The notes beneath the pieces are model-generated. The model had not been told where the DNA came from. It did no database searches and saw nothing but the letters and a program-made list of their open reading frames with translations. From Burkholderia sp. Bp9143 (GTDB lineage: Bacteria > Pseudomonadota > Gammaproteobacteria > Burkholderiales > Burkholderiaceae): DNA of 64,000 nt. Shown piece by piece: positions 1-9,373 of this stretch (its first letter is position 1; the number at the start of each line of letters is the position of its first letter). The translations under genes and the position numbers were made by a program. The stretch lies in the NCBI RefSeq assembly GCF_003853645.1, contig NZ_QTPO01000009.1, positions 1 through 64,000 on the forward strand, read 5' to 3'.

Positions 1-125
1 TTCGCGAGCGGTGCGACGCAGCCTGCCGGCACGTAGCCTGCATCGTCCTGGATCGCATGCAGGATCGCGACGAGCGAACGCCCGCAGCTGACGTGCCGTT
101 CAATCAACTCATCGAGATGAACCAT
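1..125 (-). CDS. fdsG: NAD-linked formate dehydrogenase gamma subunit (FdsG/NuoE-like), N-terminal part cut by the window edge
   Basis: The first 41 codons are visible on the minus strand, starting at ATG 123-125 behind a strong GGAGGAG ribosome site. The peptide begins MVHLDELIERH and carries the pattern LVAILHAIQDDAGYVP. That pattern is typical of the helical N-terminus of the thioredoxin-like [2Fe-2S] subunit family (FdsG, HoxE, NuoE). In FDH complexes this subunit passes electrons from the formate site towards NAD. The cluster-binding cysteines would lie beyond the left edge and cannot be checked. The gene follows an oxalate/formate antiporter on the same strand after 87 bases. Since oxalate breakdown yields formate, FdsG is a better guess than NuoE, but this is inference from context. 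Confidence 0.7.
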   Translation of the reverse strand, partial: MVHLDELIERHVSCGRSLVAILHAIQDDAGYVPAGCVAPLA

Positions 126-212
126 GATCTCCTCCTGCGGAGCAGGCCTCGGGAAAACTTCGCTTACCTATCGGACACTGCGATCGATACGCGAGCGCAC
201 TTTCGGCCGCCC

Positions 213-1529
213 TCAATTGTGCGTCCCGCCAAGCGGCATCTGCATGCGCGTTGACAGCGCGTTTCCGGAATTCAAAATCCAGCGGCGCCGCATCGGATAC
301 AGAATGAACTTCGCCGACAGACCCGCCAACATCGAGATCGCCCCGAAGAAGACAAAGACCGCGCCCCACCCGCCGTGCATGGACAGCAGCGAAGCGACCG
401 GCACCAGAATGGCGGCCGTCCCTTTTGCGGTGTAGAGCATGCCCGCGTTGCCGGCAGCATATTTGGCACCGAATGTGTCGGCGCAAGTCGCCGGAAAGTT
501 CGAGAAGATGTCCCCGTAGCAAAGGAAAATGAGCGCGGAACACATCATGAACAGGTAGGGGTTGTGTCCGAAATACATCAGCCCCAGCAGCCCCAAGCCT
601 TCACCTGTAAAGGTGATGAACATGGTGTTTTCACGGCCGATCCGGTCGGAGATGAAGCCGCACATCGGGCGTGTGAAGCCATTGCACAGATTGTTGATCG
701 ACAGCATCATCGTCAGCAGCGGCAATGTGACGCTCAGCACGCTCACCGGCATTGCCGCAAAACCATATTCCTTCGCGATCGGCCCGATTTGCGCGGTCGC
801 AACGATGCCGCCCGAAGCGACGCAGACGAACATCGCGTACATCACCCAAAATAGCGGCGAGCGAACCATCTGCTTTCCGGTGTAGTCGGTCTTGGTTGCG
901 ACGACGCGCTTCAAACCGGCAGCATGAGCCGGCGGCTTCGGACGCACGAGCAACGTCGCAAGAAGCAGGATGCAGACGCCTTGGAGCACGCCGAAGAAGA
1001 CAAACGCATGCTCGTACCCGGAACTCTGAATCATCCTGGATATCGGGATCACGGTCAGCGCTGCTCCGGCACCGAATCCAGCGGCCGTCAGGCCGGCGGC
1101 CAGGCCACGCTTGTCCGGAAACCACTTGAGCGCAGTGCCCACACAGGTTCCGTAGACGCACCCTGCTCCGATGCCGGATATGACAGCGGCAACGTAAAGC
1201 ACCGGCAAACTCGGCGCGTACGCATCGAGAATCCAGCCCAGCGCCGCGCATATCGAGCCTCCGATCACGACCGGACGGGGCCCGAACCTGTCGACCAGCC
1301 AACCTTCAACAGGTACCAGCCAGGTCTCGGTGACGACAAAAATGGAAAACGCCAACTGAATGGCCGCCTGCCCCCAGTGATGCCTGGCATCCATCGGGAC
1401 GACAAAGAGGGTCCACGCGTACTGCAGGTTGGCGATCAGACCCATGCAGACTATGCCTGCTGCCAGCTGGACCCAACGGTTATGCCGCATAGACGTATAG
1501 CCGCTGAAGGCCGCGTAGGTTTGCGTCAC
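213..1529 (-). CDS. OFA-family MFS oxalate/formate antiporter (copy 1)
   Basis: A 438-residue inner-membrane protein with about 12 hydrophobic segments, of the oxalate/formate antiporter family typified by OxlT. Such carriers exchange oxalate for formate. The first helix region reads NLQYAWTLFV and the loop after helix 2 or 3 has DRFGPRP. The motif LYTAKG near residue 360 puts a lysine in a late helix, where OxlT has its substrate-binding Lys-355; this match is from memory. I chose the GTG start at 1529 because GGAGACAG lies just upstream, the same arrangement as in the paralogue at 16733-18073. An upstream GTG at 1571 has no clear ribosome site. It is closely similar along its length to the second copy. 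It lies upstream of the FdsG-like gene and probably forms an operon with it. Confidence 0.88.
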   Translation of the reverse strand: MTQTYAAFSGYTSMRHNRWVQLAAGIVCMGLIANLQYAWTLFVVPMDARHHWGQAAIQLAFSIFVVTETWLVPVEGWLVDRFGPRPVVIGGSICAALGWILDAYAPSLPVLYVAAVISGIGAGCVYGTCVGTALKWFPDKRGLAAGLTAAGFGAGAALTVIPISRMIQSSGYEHAFVFFGVLQGVCILLLATLLVRPKPPAHAAGLKRVVATKTDYTGKQMVRSPLFWVMYAMFVCVASGGIVATAQIGPIAKEYGFAAMPVSVLSVTLPLLTMMLSINNLCNGFTRPMCGFISDRIGRENTMFITFTGEGLGLLGLMYFGHNPYLFMMCSALIFLCYGDIFSNFPATCADTFGAKYAAGNAGMLYTAKGTAAILVPVASLLSMHGGWGAVFVFFGAISMLAGLSAKFILYPMRRRWILNSGNALSTRMQMPLGGTHN

Positions 1530-1809
1530 GTTTTCTGTCTCCGTCTGTTGATTTATTCGCCTGCTCAACACAAGCTCTGCCTACCTGTTGCCCTGTCCGG
1601 GGCAACGCACTCACTCAAGCGCATCCGGAGATCGACATGCACGATGTAAAACATGGTGCTCGATGCTATCCATTAATAAAAGTTAATAATATTTATCGTA
1701 TCGGTTAGACATCCGTTATATATACGGATACCGCAATGGCGAAATCGTCTTGCACTTCGTTGATGGCGCCCCTGGGCGACGTGCCGAAGAAGCAGTCCGC
1801 CACATTGAG
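1530..1809. promoter_or_regulatory. AT-rich intergenic region upstream of the antiporter gene
   Basis: This 280-base gap lies between the pyruvate kinase stop and the antiporter start, both on the minus strand. It contains a very AT-rich patch at about 1669-1730 with runs such as TTAATAATATTTATCG and TTATATATACGG, unlike the GC-rich genes around it. A promoter for the antiporter is likely, but no clear -35/-10 pair could be fixed. No terminator hairpin with a T-run was seen. Confidence 0.4.
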
Positions 1810-3222
1810 TCACACTCTCGCAATCCGCAACATGTTAGTGCTGCCCGGCTCGCCAAAGGGCATGCCGGCAACGATAGCCACCTGATCGCCGGAACTGGCC
1901 AAGCCCTGTCCCATAGCGATGCCGCACGCGGCACTCACGATCTCGTCAACGGTTTCGACGTCAGGGCTGACCGTGGAGTGCACGCCCCACGCCAACGCAA
2001 GCCGCCGCGCCGTCGACAGCTTCGGCGTGATGCTCAGAATCGGGGCGCTCGGGCGCTGCCGAGCAGCCCGCAGGCTGGTGTGCCCGGAAGTCGTATAGGT
2101 AACCGTGGCGACCGCGGAGATTGTCTGCGCGACGTCCCGAAGGGCCGCACAGATCGCGTCCCCGGGCGTATGCAGAGGAAGTTCGTGCTGTGCGTCGAGC
2201 AGGCTCCGATAAAGGGGATCACGCTCCACCTCCTGGATGATCCGGTCCATTATCTCGACGGCCTCGACGGGATAACCGCCGCTGGCCGATTCCGCGGACA
2301 GCATGACGGCATCCGCGCCGTCGTAGATCGCCGTCGCAACGTCCGATGCCTCGGCACGCGTGGGTACCGGTGCAGATATCATCGATTCGAGCATCTGCGT
2401 CGCGATGATCACGGGCTTGCCACGACTACGGCATGAGCGAAGAATGCGCTTCTGCACGCCGGGCACGCGCTCCGGGGGAAGCTCGACGCCGAGGTCGCCG
2501 CGCGCGACCATCACGGCATCAGCCGCGCTCACGATCTCGTCGAGCCGATCCAGCGCAGCGGGTTTCTCGAGCTTGACCATGAGTCCCGCGCGCTCGCCGA
2601 TGAGCGCGCGCGCATCGATCAGGTCTTCCGGTTGCTGCACGAACGACAGCGCAATCCAGTCGGCGCCGAGCGACAACGCAAATTCCAGATCGACCCGATC
2701 TTTCCGGGTCAGCACGGGAATCGGCAATAGGGTGTCGGGAACGTTCACCCCCTTGCGATCCGACAAGACTCCGCCGTGTGTCACGCACGTGCTGATGCAC
2801 TCGCCGTCGTTGTCGATCACTTCCAGTCGCAGTTTGCCGTCGTCGAGAAGAAGCGACTGTCCCGCCGCAACCACTTCGAACAGTTCAGGATGAGGCAAGT
2901 GAACGCGGCCGACGTCACCGTGGGCCGGGTTGCGATCGAGCGCGAAGCGGCTGCCCGCTGCGAGCGTAACCTTGCCGGCAGCGAACGTGCCAACGCGCAG
3001 TTTCGGCCCTTGCATATCGGCCAGCACCGAAATGGGTCTGCCCGTCGCACGTTCGACCTCACGCACGAGCTCATGGCGTCGCCGATGATCCTCGTGCGAG
3101 CCGTGGCTGAAATTCAGGCGGAACACATCCACGCCGGCCCGAAACAGCTTCGTAACCGTCTGCAGATCGGAAGTTGCGGGACCCAGCGTGGCAACAATCT
3201 TGGCTTTACGACTACGGAGCAT
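1810..3222 (-). CDS. pyk: Pyruvate kinase
   Basis: A 470-residue cytosolic enzyme converting phosphoenolpyruvate and ADP to pyruvate and ATP. The N-terminus KAKIVATLGPA and the motif FSHGSHEDH are characteristic of the TIM-barrel A domain. The active-site stretch MVKLEKP supplies the catalytic lysine and glutamate, and VARGDLGVELP gives the metal-binding aspartate. The C-terminal domain with TYTTSGHTSLRAARQRP is complete, so length and domains are normal. It lies 120 bases downstream of pntB, on the same strand. Burkholderia strains normally have a housekeeping pyk elsewhere, so this is probably an accessory isozyme linked to C2/C3 flow from oxalate or glycerate. That role is inferred. Confidence 0.93.
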   Translation of the reverse strand: MLRSRKAKIVATLGPATSDLQTVTKLFRAGVDVFRLNFSHGSHEDHRRRHELVREVERATGRPISVLADMQGPKLRVGTFAAGKVTLAAGSRFALDRNPAHGDVGRVHLPHPELFEVVAAGQSLLLDDGKLRLEVIDNDGECISTCVTHGGVLSDRKGVNVPDTLLPIPVLTRKDRVDLEFALSLGADWIALSFVQQPEDLIDARALIGERAGLMVKLEKPAALDRLDEIVSAADAVMVARGDLGVELPPERVPGVQKRILRSCRSRGKPVIIATQMLESMISAPVPTRAEASDVATAIYDGADAVMLSAESASGGYPVEAVEIMDRIIQEVERDPLYRSLLDAQHELPLHTPGDAICAALRDVAQTISAVATVTYTTSGHTSLRAARQRPSAPILSITPKLSTARRLALAWGVHSTVSPDVETVDEIVSAACGIAMGQGLASSGDQVAIVAGMPFGEPGSTNMLRIARV

Positions 3223-3342
3223 GATCGATCACTCGTATGAAATGAATGGTTGGCAACACAGCTGGCGGCGCACCCAACCGGCCACGCCGCGCCCCGCCCT
3301 GGACTCAGCGACAACGGAGCCCCATTGCCATCGCACTGCCGC

Positions 3343-4734
3343 TCAAGCATCCAGTTGCTTGAGCAGCGCGTCGACGCTTCCTTTCGCGTCGCCGAACAGC
3401 ATCCGTGTGTTTTCCTTATAGAACAGCGGGTTTTCCACGCCGGCATAGCCGGTGGCCATGCTGCGCTTGGACACGATCACCGTGCGCGCCTTCCACACTT
3501 CAAGCACCGGCATTCCGGCAATCGGGCTGGTCGGATCCTCGAGTGCGCCGGGATTGACGATGTCGTTCGCACCAATCACGAGCGCTACGTCCGCACCAGC
3601 AAAATCGTCATTGATTTCATCCATCTCGAGCACGATGTCATACGGTACCTTCGCTTCAGCCAACAGCACGTTCATGTGCCCCGGAAGTCGACCGGCGACA
3701 GGATGAATGCCGAAGCGCACACGCACGCCTGACGCCTGCAGCTTGCGCGTGATTTCGCTGATCGTCGCTTGTGCCTGCGCGACAGCCATGCCGTAGCCGG
3801 GCACGATGATGACGTCCGACGCGTCGCGCAGCATGGCGCCGACTTCGTCGACGCTCGCCGACACAATCTCCCCCTCGACTTGCGCCACGCCAGCGCCGCT
3901 CGATGCGCCGAACCCGCCAAGAATGACGGACAAGAAGCTGCGGTTCATCGCACGGCACATGATGTAGCTCAGAATCGCGCCACTTGACCCGACAAGCGCC
4001 CCCGTCGTAATCAGCAGATCGTTGTCGAGCATGAAGCCCGTTGCCGCGGCGGCCCATCCGGAGTAGCTGTTCAGCATCGAGACGACGACGGGCATGTCCG
4101 CCCCGCCAATTGCCATCACCAGATGCACGCCAAGCGCCATGGCGAGAACGATCATCGTCAAGAGTGCGAATAGCCCGGCTTCACTCGAAGACGCGCTCAA
4201 GAAGCGGTAGCCCAGCACAACACAAAGCGCAACGACGACGATATTGAGCAAGTGACGCCCCGGCAAGACAAGCGGCTTGCCGCCAATCGTGCCCTGCAGC
4301 TTCAGACAAGCGACGATCGAGCCCGCGAACGTCACCATCCCGATCAACGCGCCGAGATAGATCTCGCACTCGTGGATCGTGCGTTGCACGCTATCGAGTC
4401 CCGCGACGGGCGCCAGATAGCTGTTCACGGCCGTGATCACAGCCGCGAGCCCCACGAAGCTGTGCAGGATCGCGACCAGCTGAGGCATCTGCGTCATCTC
4501 CACACGCCGGGCGAGCAGCGCACCGAGTGCTGCGCCCGCCGCGGATGAGACGAGCACGATTTCGAGACTGACAGCCGGTGCGATCAAGAGCGTCGCCGCT
4601 ACCGCGATCAACATGCCGAACATGCCGTATAGATTGCCGCGGCGCGCCGTGAGCGGATGACTGAGTCCGCGCAAGCTCAGGACGAACAGCGTACTCGCTC
4701 CGAGATACGCAACGCTGCCGATTCCGTTCAACAT
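3343..4734 (-). CDS. pntB: Proton-translocating NAD(P) transhydrogenase, beta subunit
   Basis: A 463-residue membrane subunit. With PntA it uses the proton gradient to reduce NADP with NADH. Residues 1 to about 270 form the transmembrane part with about nine hydrophobic segments (for example [16 protein letters not shown]). The C-terminal 180 residues are the cytoplasmic NADP-binding domain III, with [26 protein letters not shown] and the NDIVNP segment. The ATG at 4734 sits behind GGGAGAG and only one base after the pntA stop, so the pair is co-translated. Its place in an oxalate locus suggests a job turning formate-derived NADH into NADPH. Confidence 0.95.
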   Translation of the reverse strand: MLNGIGSVAYLGASTLFVLSLRGLSHPLTARRGNLYGMFGMLIAVAATLLIAPAVSLEIVLVSSAAGAALGALLARRVEMTQMPQLVAILHSFVGLAAVITAVNSYLAPVAGLDSVQRTIHECEIYLGALIGMVTFAGSIVACLKLQGTIGGKPLVLPGRHLLNIVVVALCVVLGYRFLSASSSEAGLFALLTMIVLAMALGVHLVMAIGGADMPVVVSMLNSYSGWAAAATGFMLDNDLLITTGALVGSSGAILSYIMCRAMNRSFLSVILGGFGASSGAGVAQVEGEIVSASVDEVGAMLRDASDVIIVPGYGMAVAQAQATISEITRKLQASGVRVRFGIHPVAGRLPGHMNVLLAEAKVPYDIVLEMDEINDDFAGADVALVIGANDIVNPGALEDPTSPIAGMPVLEVWKARTVIVSKRSMATGYAGVENPLFYKENTRMLFGDAKGSVDALLKQLDA

Positions 4735-4735
4735 T

Positions 4736-6331
4736 TCACTCTCCCGATTGATCGCGCTGGAACATTTTCAACATCCGCTGCGTGACGAGAAATCCGCCGG
4801 CGATGTTAATCGATGCCATAAAGAGCGCAACGCCGCCAAGCGTCGTAACGAGCGGCTTTGAGCTTCCAAGCTGGAGCAACGCGCCGATAACGATGATGCC
4901 GCTGATCGCGTTCGTCACGCTCATCAGCGGCGTGTGCAGCGCGGGCGTCACATTCCAGACCACCTGGTACCCGACAAACACGGCCAGCACGAAGACCGTC
5001 AGATGCGCAACGAACGACGGAGGCGCGACGGCGCCCAACGCAAGCAATGCGATGGCAGCGACGACGACGAGCGCGAATTTGCCCACGCCGGGCCCGCGGC
5101 TCGAATCCTCCCGCCCGCGCGCCTTCTCCTGATTCGCGGCCTGCTTCGACGGCTTCGGCGCATGTGCCGCAATCGCAGGCTGCTTCGGCGCGGGTGGTGG
5201 CCACGTGATCGCCCCACGGTTGACAACGGTCACGCCGCGCATGACATCGTCATCGATGTTGATTTGCAAGACTCCGTCTTTCCCTGGCGTGAGATCGGTC
5301 AGCAGATGACGGATGTTGGTTGCATAGAGCTGGCTCGACTGGGTCGCCATGCGGCTCGGAAGATCGGTGTAGCCGATAATCGTCACGCCACCCACCGAAA
5401 CCACCTCGCCAGGTCTTGTCAGTTCGCAGTTTCCGCCCTGCTCGGACGCCATGTCGACGATCACGCTGCCAGAGCGCATCGACGCCACCATCTCGGCCGT
5501 AATGAGCTTCGGTGCCGGCTTGCCGGGAATCAGCGCCGTCGTCACGATGACGTCGATTTCCTTCGCCTGCTCTGCAAAGAGCAACATTTCCGCTTCGATG
5601 TAGCGCGCACTCATTTGCTTCGCGTAGCCGCCACTGCCGCTGCCTTCCTCCTCGATATCGACCGTGAGGAACTCCGCACCCATGCTTTGCACCTGCTCCT
5701 CGACGTCGGGTCGCGTATCAAACGCACGCACGATAGCGCCAAGCCCTCGCGCGGTGCCGATTGCGGCGAGTCCTGCGACGCCCGCACCGATCACCATCAC
5801 TTTCGCCGGCGGCATCTTTCCGGCCGCGGTGATCTGTCCGGTAAACAAGCGCCCGAAGTGATTTGCGGCCTCGATGACGGCGCGATAACCGGCCATGTTC
5901 GCCATCGAGCTCAGCGCATCAAGCTTTTGCGCGCGCGAGATGCGCGGTACGCAATCCATCGCCAGCACGTTCGTGCCACGAGCGGCGAACTGCTGAAGCA
6001 AGGCGGGATTCTGTGCCGGCCAGATGAAGCCGATTAGCGTGGCGCCCGGTTTGACGAGCGTCGCCTCATCGACGGCAAGCGCAGGATGACACTCGGGCGG
6101 ACGCACCTTGATGACGACATCGGCACCAGCCCATAACGCGCGCGAATCGGCGACAATCTGCGCGCCTGCCGCACGATAGGCGTCGTCATCGAACGATGCG
6201 GCGGCACCCGCGCCCGCCTCGACGTTCACGGCATACCCGAGCTTGATCAATTCGCCGACCGATTGAGGCGTCGCCGCGACGCGGCGTTCCCCTGCATGCA
6301 CCTCGCGCGGCACTGCGATCGTTGTTGCCAT
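4736..6331 (-). CDS. pntA: Proton-translocating NAD(P) transhydrogenase, alpha subunit (single-chain form)
   Basis: A 531-residue protein. Residues 1-380 form the NAD(H)-binding domain I ([18 protein letters not shown] at the start, then [17 protein letters not shown], a Rossmann GxGxxG site). A charged, alanine-rich linker follows, then three or four hydrophobic helices corresponding to the small PntAB part. Domain I and the membrane part are therefore fused, as in E. coli PntA, whereas many bacteria split them. I chose the ATG at 6331, which begins [10 protein letters not shown] behind GAGAGGATGAG. An extension to 6376 would overlap the preceding gene. The stop of the upstream hydrolase-family gene is one base away, so the three genes form one transcription unit. 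Confidence 0.94.
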   Translation of the reverse strand: MATTIAVPREVHAGERRVAATPQSVGELIKLGYAVNVEAGAGAAASFDDDAYRAAGAQIVADSRALWAGADVVIKVRPPECHPALAVDEATLVKPGATLIGFIWPAQNPALLQQFAARGTNVLAMDCVPRISRAQKLDALSSMANMAGYRAVIEAANHFGRLFTGQITAAGKMPPAKVMVIGAGVAGLAAIGTARGLGAIVRAFDTRPDVEEQVQSMGAEFLTVDIEEEGSGSGGYAKQMSARYIEAEMLLFAEQAKEIDVIVTTALIPGKPAPKLITAEMVASMRSGSVIVDMASEQGGNCELTRPGEVVSVGGVTIIGYTDLPSRMATQSSQLYATNIRHLLTDLTPGKDGVLQINIDDDVMRGVTVVNRGAITWPPPAPKQPAIAAHAPKPSKQAANQEKARGREDSSRGPGVGKFALVVVAAIALLALGAVAPPSFVAHLTVFVLAVFVGYQVVWNVTPALHTPLMSVTNAISGIIVIGALLQLGSSKPLVTTLGGVALFMASINIAGGFLVTQRMLKMFQRDQSGE

Positions 6332-6332
6332 C

Positions 6333-7112
6333 TCATCCTCTCGCGGAAAGGACATTCGAGAGCGAGCCGATCTCATCGATCGACACCGTCACGGTCGAGC
6401 CGTCCTTGATGGACCCGACGCCTAACGACGTTCCACATGCTATGACGTCGCCGGGCATGAGCGTCATGTCATGCGAAAGCATGCTGACCTGCTGGGCCGG
6501 CGAAAATATCATGTCGTCGAGCCGATAGTTCTGCCGCTCGGTATCGTCGACGTGCGTCGTCACCCTCGCAGCGCGCCAGTCGAAGTCGCATCGAATCGCG
6601 GGTCCGATGCAACTGAACGTGTCGAAGCCTTTCGCGCGACACCATTGCACGAAGTTGGGATCCTCGTTCAAGAGTTCGATCGCCGTGACGTCGTTGATGC
6701 ACGTGTAGCCGAAGATGTATTGCTCGGCCTCTTCGACGGACACGTTGCTACAGCGCGTTCCTATCACGATCCCGAGCTCGCCCTCGTAAGCAACCTTGCC
6801 GTGATAATTGGCAGGGCGTCTAATCTGCTCGCCAGGCCCGATCACGGACATCGGTGGCTTGATGAGAAAGAGCGGATGAGTTGGCGGCGCCTTGTCGAGC
6901 TTTGCGGCGAGTGCGTAGAAGTTGTTCCACAATGCGATGACCTTGCTCGGGATGCACGGGCTCAACCGCGTGACGTCATCCAATGGGTGGCGCGCACCGG
7001 TCGGTTCGGCATCGCCGAACATGTCGCCTCGATACTCGGCGACGCAGTCGTCTTCGAGCAAGCCGAAGCCGACACTTCCGTTCGCCGCCTGAAAGCGTAT
7101 CCACGATGTCAT
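6333..7112 (-). CDS. Fumarylacetoacetate hydrolase (FAH) family protein
   Basis: A 259-residue cytosolic protein. It has the family core [15 protein letters not shown], then [10 protein letters not shown] and [10 protein letters not shown]. These carry the glutamate and aspartate that bind the catalytic metal in FAH-fold hydrolases, lyases and decarboxylases. The start at 7112 follows CAGGAGA; a longer reading frame to 7238 lacks such a site. It is the first gene of a tight FAH-pntA-pntB unit. The substrate cannot be named: the family includes fumarylpyruvate hydrolase, oxaloacetate decarboxylase and 2-keto-acid hydratases. A beta-keto- or 2-keto-acid linked to C2/C3 metabolism would fit the neighbourhood, but that is a guess. 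Confidence 0.85.
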   Translation of the reverse strand: MTSWIRFQAANGSVGFGLLEDDCVAEYRGDMFGDAEPTGARHPLDDVTRLSPCIPSKVIALWNNFYALAAKLDKAPPTHPLFLIKPPMSVIGPGEQIRRPANYHGKVAYEGELGIVIGTRCSNVSVEEAEQYIFGYTCINDVTAIELLNEDPNFVQWCRAKGFDTFSCIGPAIRCDFDWRAARVTTHVDDTERQNYRLDDMIFSPAQQVSMLSHDMTLMPGDVIACGTSLGVGSIKDGSTVTVSIDEIGSLSNVLSARG

Positions 7113-7206
7113 CGGGGTCTCCTGGATGTATGAATCATTGATTAAGAATGGAATTCGCATACAGCGTGCTAGAGCCCTGCAAAGGCGATGACCACTCCGC
7201 ATACGG

Positions 7207-7477
7207 TCATTTCGCGCAAGGCACCCGAAAATACTCAACGTCTTCGGGCGTGAACCCGAGCGCTATCACGACCTCGTCGGTATGCCCGGCGAGCAGCTCT
7301 TCGCGGAGTGGGGCCGAGTTCTGCAGGCCAGCGGGGTGAAGCTCAAACATTGCCCGCGCCGGTCCGTTCTACCGTGATCACATTCACGCCGAACGAGGGC
7401 AGATGCTGCGCGCGGTACGCGCCGGACAGCACATGTACGAAATCGCGGGTGCGCACACTACTCAATGTCTCGCTCAC
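7207..7477 (-). pseudogene. Remnant of a CaiB/BaiF (formyl-CoA transferase-like) gene, centre deleted
   Basis: The minus strand keeps a start (GTG at 7475-7477 behind GGGGAGACAGGAA) and about 44 codons ending in HLPSFGVNVITVERTGAGNV. This matches the formyl-CoA transferase N-terminus [21 protein letters not shown] stop follows at 7343. In another frame the C-terminus of the same family appears, LLAGHTDEVVIALGF, comparable with [15 protein letters not shown] in frc2, ending at 7207. About 330 residues between the two are missing. With the small gene and PAS remnant just upstream, it copies the gene order PAS - small gene - CoA-transferase found intact at 22.2-24.5 kb. Confidence 0.82.
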
Positions 7478-7634
7478 TTCCTGTCTCCCCACCTTGTTTG
7501 TCTGCATCAGGGCCGCGTCCGCTCTGGCGTGCCGGCCTGTCATGTCGGTCAGCCTCCCTATTCCGGCTGCCTCAATTTAATATGTATTACTATGTATTTT
7601 GCGAATGCCGCATCGTGAGAAAAGATCGCAGCGA

Positions 7635-7877
7635 CTAGGTCGATGCGTTGCCCAATCGCACGAGTGCGACTGCAACGCGCCGCGCGGCGGCAAGTGCCGC
7701 GGCCTCGCTCTCGAACACGGCGTCGTCGTCGACGCGCCGATACGGCAGCGGGCTCATCTGCATCTCGCCTTCGTCTTCGGCGCCGCGGACCGCCGCATAC
7801 GCGGTCCATCCGCCGTTCTCGATGAGCTGCATCGCAAACAGTTCGAACCGATATGGTCCCAGGAATTCCACATGCAT
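7635..7877 (-). CDS. Conserved small protein of unknown function (80 aa), paralogue of the broken gene at 23778-23988
   Basis: Not a family I can name. The ATG at 7877 follows AAGGGGAC. The protein has FELFAMQLIENGGWTAYAAV, then PLPYRRVDDDAVFESEAAAL, and ends in an alanine-rich helix (AAARRVAVALVRLGN). No signal peptide or membrane helix is seen, so it is probably cytosolic. A frameshifted paralogue lies beside the second formyl-CoA transferase, also between a PAS gene and a CoA-transferase. The repeated association suggests a role in oxalate metabolism or its sensing, which is inferred only from position. It is intact here although the genes on both sides (PAS and CoA-transferase) are remnants. 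Confidence 0.7.
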   Translation of the reverse strand: MHVEFLGPYRFELFAMQLIENGGWTAYAAVRGAEDEGEMQMSPLPYRRVDDDAVFESEAAALAAARRVAVALVRLGNAST

Positions 7878-7951
7878 CGCATGTCCCCTTCTTTCGCTCG
7901 ATCTCTCGTCGATCGCCGCGCCGCGCCTGCTCCACTCTGCAGCACGCGGCA

Positions 7952-8068
7952 TCAGACCCCGACGCGAGCCTCCAGTTCGGTAAGTCTCTTGCGCAAACTC
8001 CGCACTTCCTGAAAGCGGCTTGTTTTGTCGCGAATCACTTCGCCGGCGCCCGCGATGTCGCCCGCCGC
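7952..8068 (-). pseudogene. C-terminal remnant of a PAS-domain protein
   Basis: The minus strand reads EVIRDKTSRFQEVRSLRKRL then TELEARVGV and stop (7952-7954). It matches the tail of the intact PAS protein at 24114-24548 (VIRDESARFLEDRNLRKRI, AELEARVSA). The PAS core is gone; the piece follows directly on the formyl-CoA transferase stop at 8092. It is a fragment, not a gene with its own start. Confidence 0.8.
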
Positions 8069-8091
8069 GAAGTCAAGCGGCGGGCGGACGA

Positions 8092-9342
8092 TCAGACCGT
8101 CTTCGTCTCGCGCAACTGGAAGATCTGCTCCTTGCTATAGCCGAGGCCGAGCAAGATATCCTCCGTATGCTCGCCGAGTAGCGGCGACGACGTGATTTCC
8201 GGCTTCAGATCGGAGAACTTGATCGGACTGCCGACCGTCAGGTACTTGCCGCGCACCGGATGATCGACCTCGACAATCGAGCCGCTCTTGCGCAGCGACT
8301 CGTCCGCGGCGAGCTCCTTCATGCTGAGCACGGGCGAGCACGGAATGTCGAACTCTCGCAGGATATCGACGGCCTCGAACTTGGTCTTGTTCGCGAGCCA
8401 GTCCTCGATCGTCTTGAAGATGTCGAAGATGTGCGGCTGGCGTGCGCGTGGGGTGTTGTACGCGGGATCGTCAATCCACTCTGGCTTGCCGATCGCGCGG
8501 CAGATCGGCTCCCATGCATGGTCCTGCACGGTGAAGTAGATGTAGGCGTTCGGATCGCTCTCCCAACCCTTGCACTTGAGCACCCAGCCCGGCTGGCCGC
8601 CTCCGCCCGCGTTGCCGCCGCGCGGCACGACGTCGCTGAACGTGCCGTGCGGGTATTGCGGATACTCCTCCAGATGGCCGACGCGGTCGAGGCGCTGCTG
8701 ATCGCGCAACTTCACGCGGCAGAGGTTCAGCACCGCATCCTGCATCGACACGGCAACCTTCTGGCCCTTACCCGTCTTGTCGCGGCCGATCAACGCAGTC
8801 AGGATGCCGATCGCGAGGTGCATGCCCGTGTTGCTGTCGCCGAGCGCGGCCGCGCTCACGGTCGGCGGACCGTCCCAGAAACCCGTCGTCGATGCGGCGC
8901 CGCCCGCGCACTGCGCGACGTTCTCGTAGACCTTCAGGTCCGAGTAGTGGTGCCCGTCGCTGAAGCCCTTGACCGACGCAACAATCATCTTCGGGTTTAG
9001 CTCACTGATGCGCTCCCACGAGAAACCCATTCTGTCGAGTGCGCCGGGGCCGAAGTTCTCGACGAGCACGTCCGACTGGCGGATCAGCTTTTCGAGCACC
9101 TCCTTGCCCTCCTGCGTTTTCGTGTTGAGGCTCAGCGAGCGCTTGTTACTGTTGAGCATCGTGAAGTACAGCGCGTCCGCTTCCGGAATGTCGCGCAACT
9201 GGTTGCGCGTCACGTCGCCCGAGCCGGGGCGTTCGACCTTGATCACATCGGCGCCGAACCAGGCCAGAAGCTGCGTGCACGCCGGGCCCGCCTGCACGTG
9301 CGTGAAATCGATGATCTTGATGCCGTCGAGGGGATTGCTCAC
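8092..9342 (-). CDS. frc: Formyl-CoA:oxalate CoA-transferase (copy 1)
   Basis: A 416-residue class III CoA-transferase that moves CoA from formyl-CoA to oxalate, giving oxalyl-CoA and formate in the cytosol. Asp-169 (AALGDSNTG) is at the position of the catalytic aspartate known in Oxalobacter Frc, and Gln-17 (FTHVQAGP) matches another active-site residue. The flexible glycine loop GGGGQ is at residues 246-250. Length is normal (about 420-430). The start is GTG at 9342 behind AGGAGA. It lies 31 bases after oxc, so the two form the classic oxalate decarboxylation operon. A PAS remnant and a small unknown follow. Confidence 0.95.
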   Translation of the reverse strand: MSNPLDGIKIIDFTHVQAGPACTQLLAWFGADVIKVERPGSGDVTRNQLRDIPEADALYFTMLNSNKRSLSLNTKTQEGKEVLEKLIRQSDVLVENFGPGALDRMGFSWERISELNPKMIVASVKGFSDGHHYSDLKVYENVAQCAGGAASTTGFWDGPPTVSAAALGDSNTGMHLAIGILTALIGRDKTGKGQKVAVSMQDAVLNLCRVKLRDQQRLDRVGHLEEYPQYPHGTFSDVVPRGGNAGGGGQPGWVLKCKGWESDPNAYIYFTVQDHAWEPICRAIGKPEWIDDPAYNTPRARQPHIFDIFKTIEDWLANKTKFEAVDILREFDIPCSPVLSMKELAADESLRKSGSIVEVDHPVRGKYLTVGSPIKFSDLKPEITSSPLLGEHTEDILLGLGYSKEQIFQLRETKTV

Positions 9343-9373
9343 GTCTTTTCTCCTGATAGGTTACCCGGATGGA

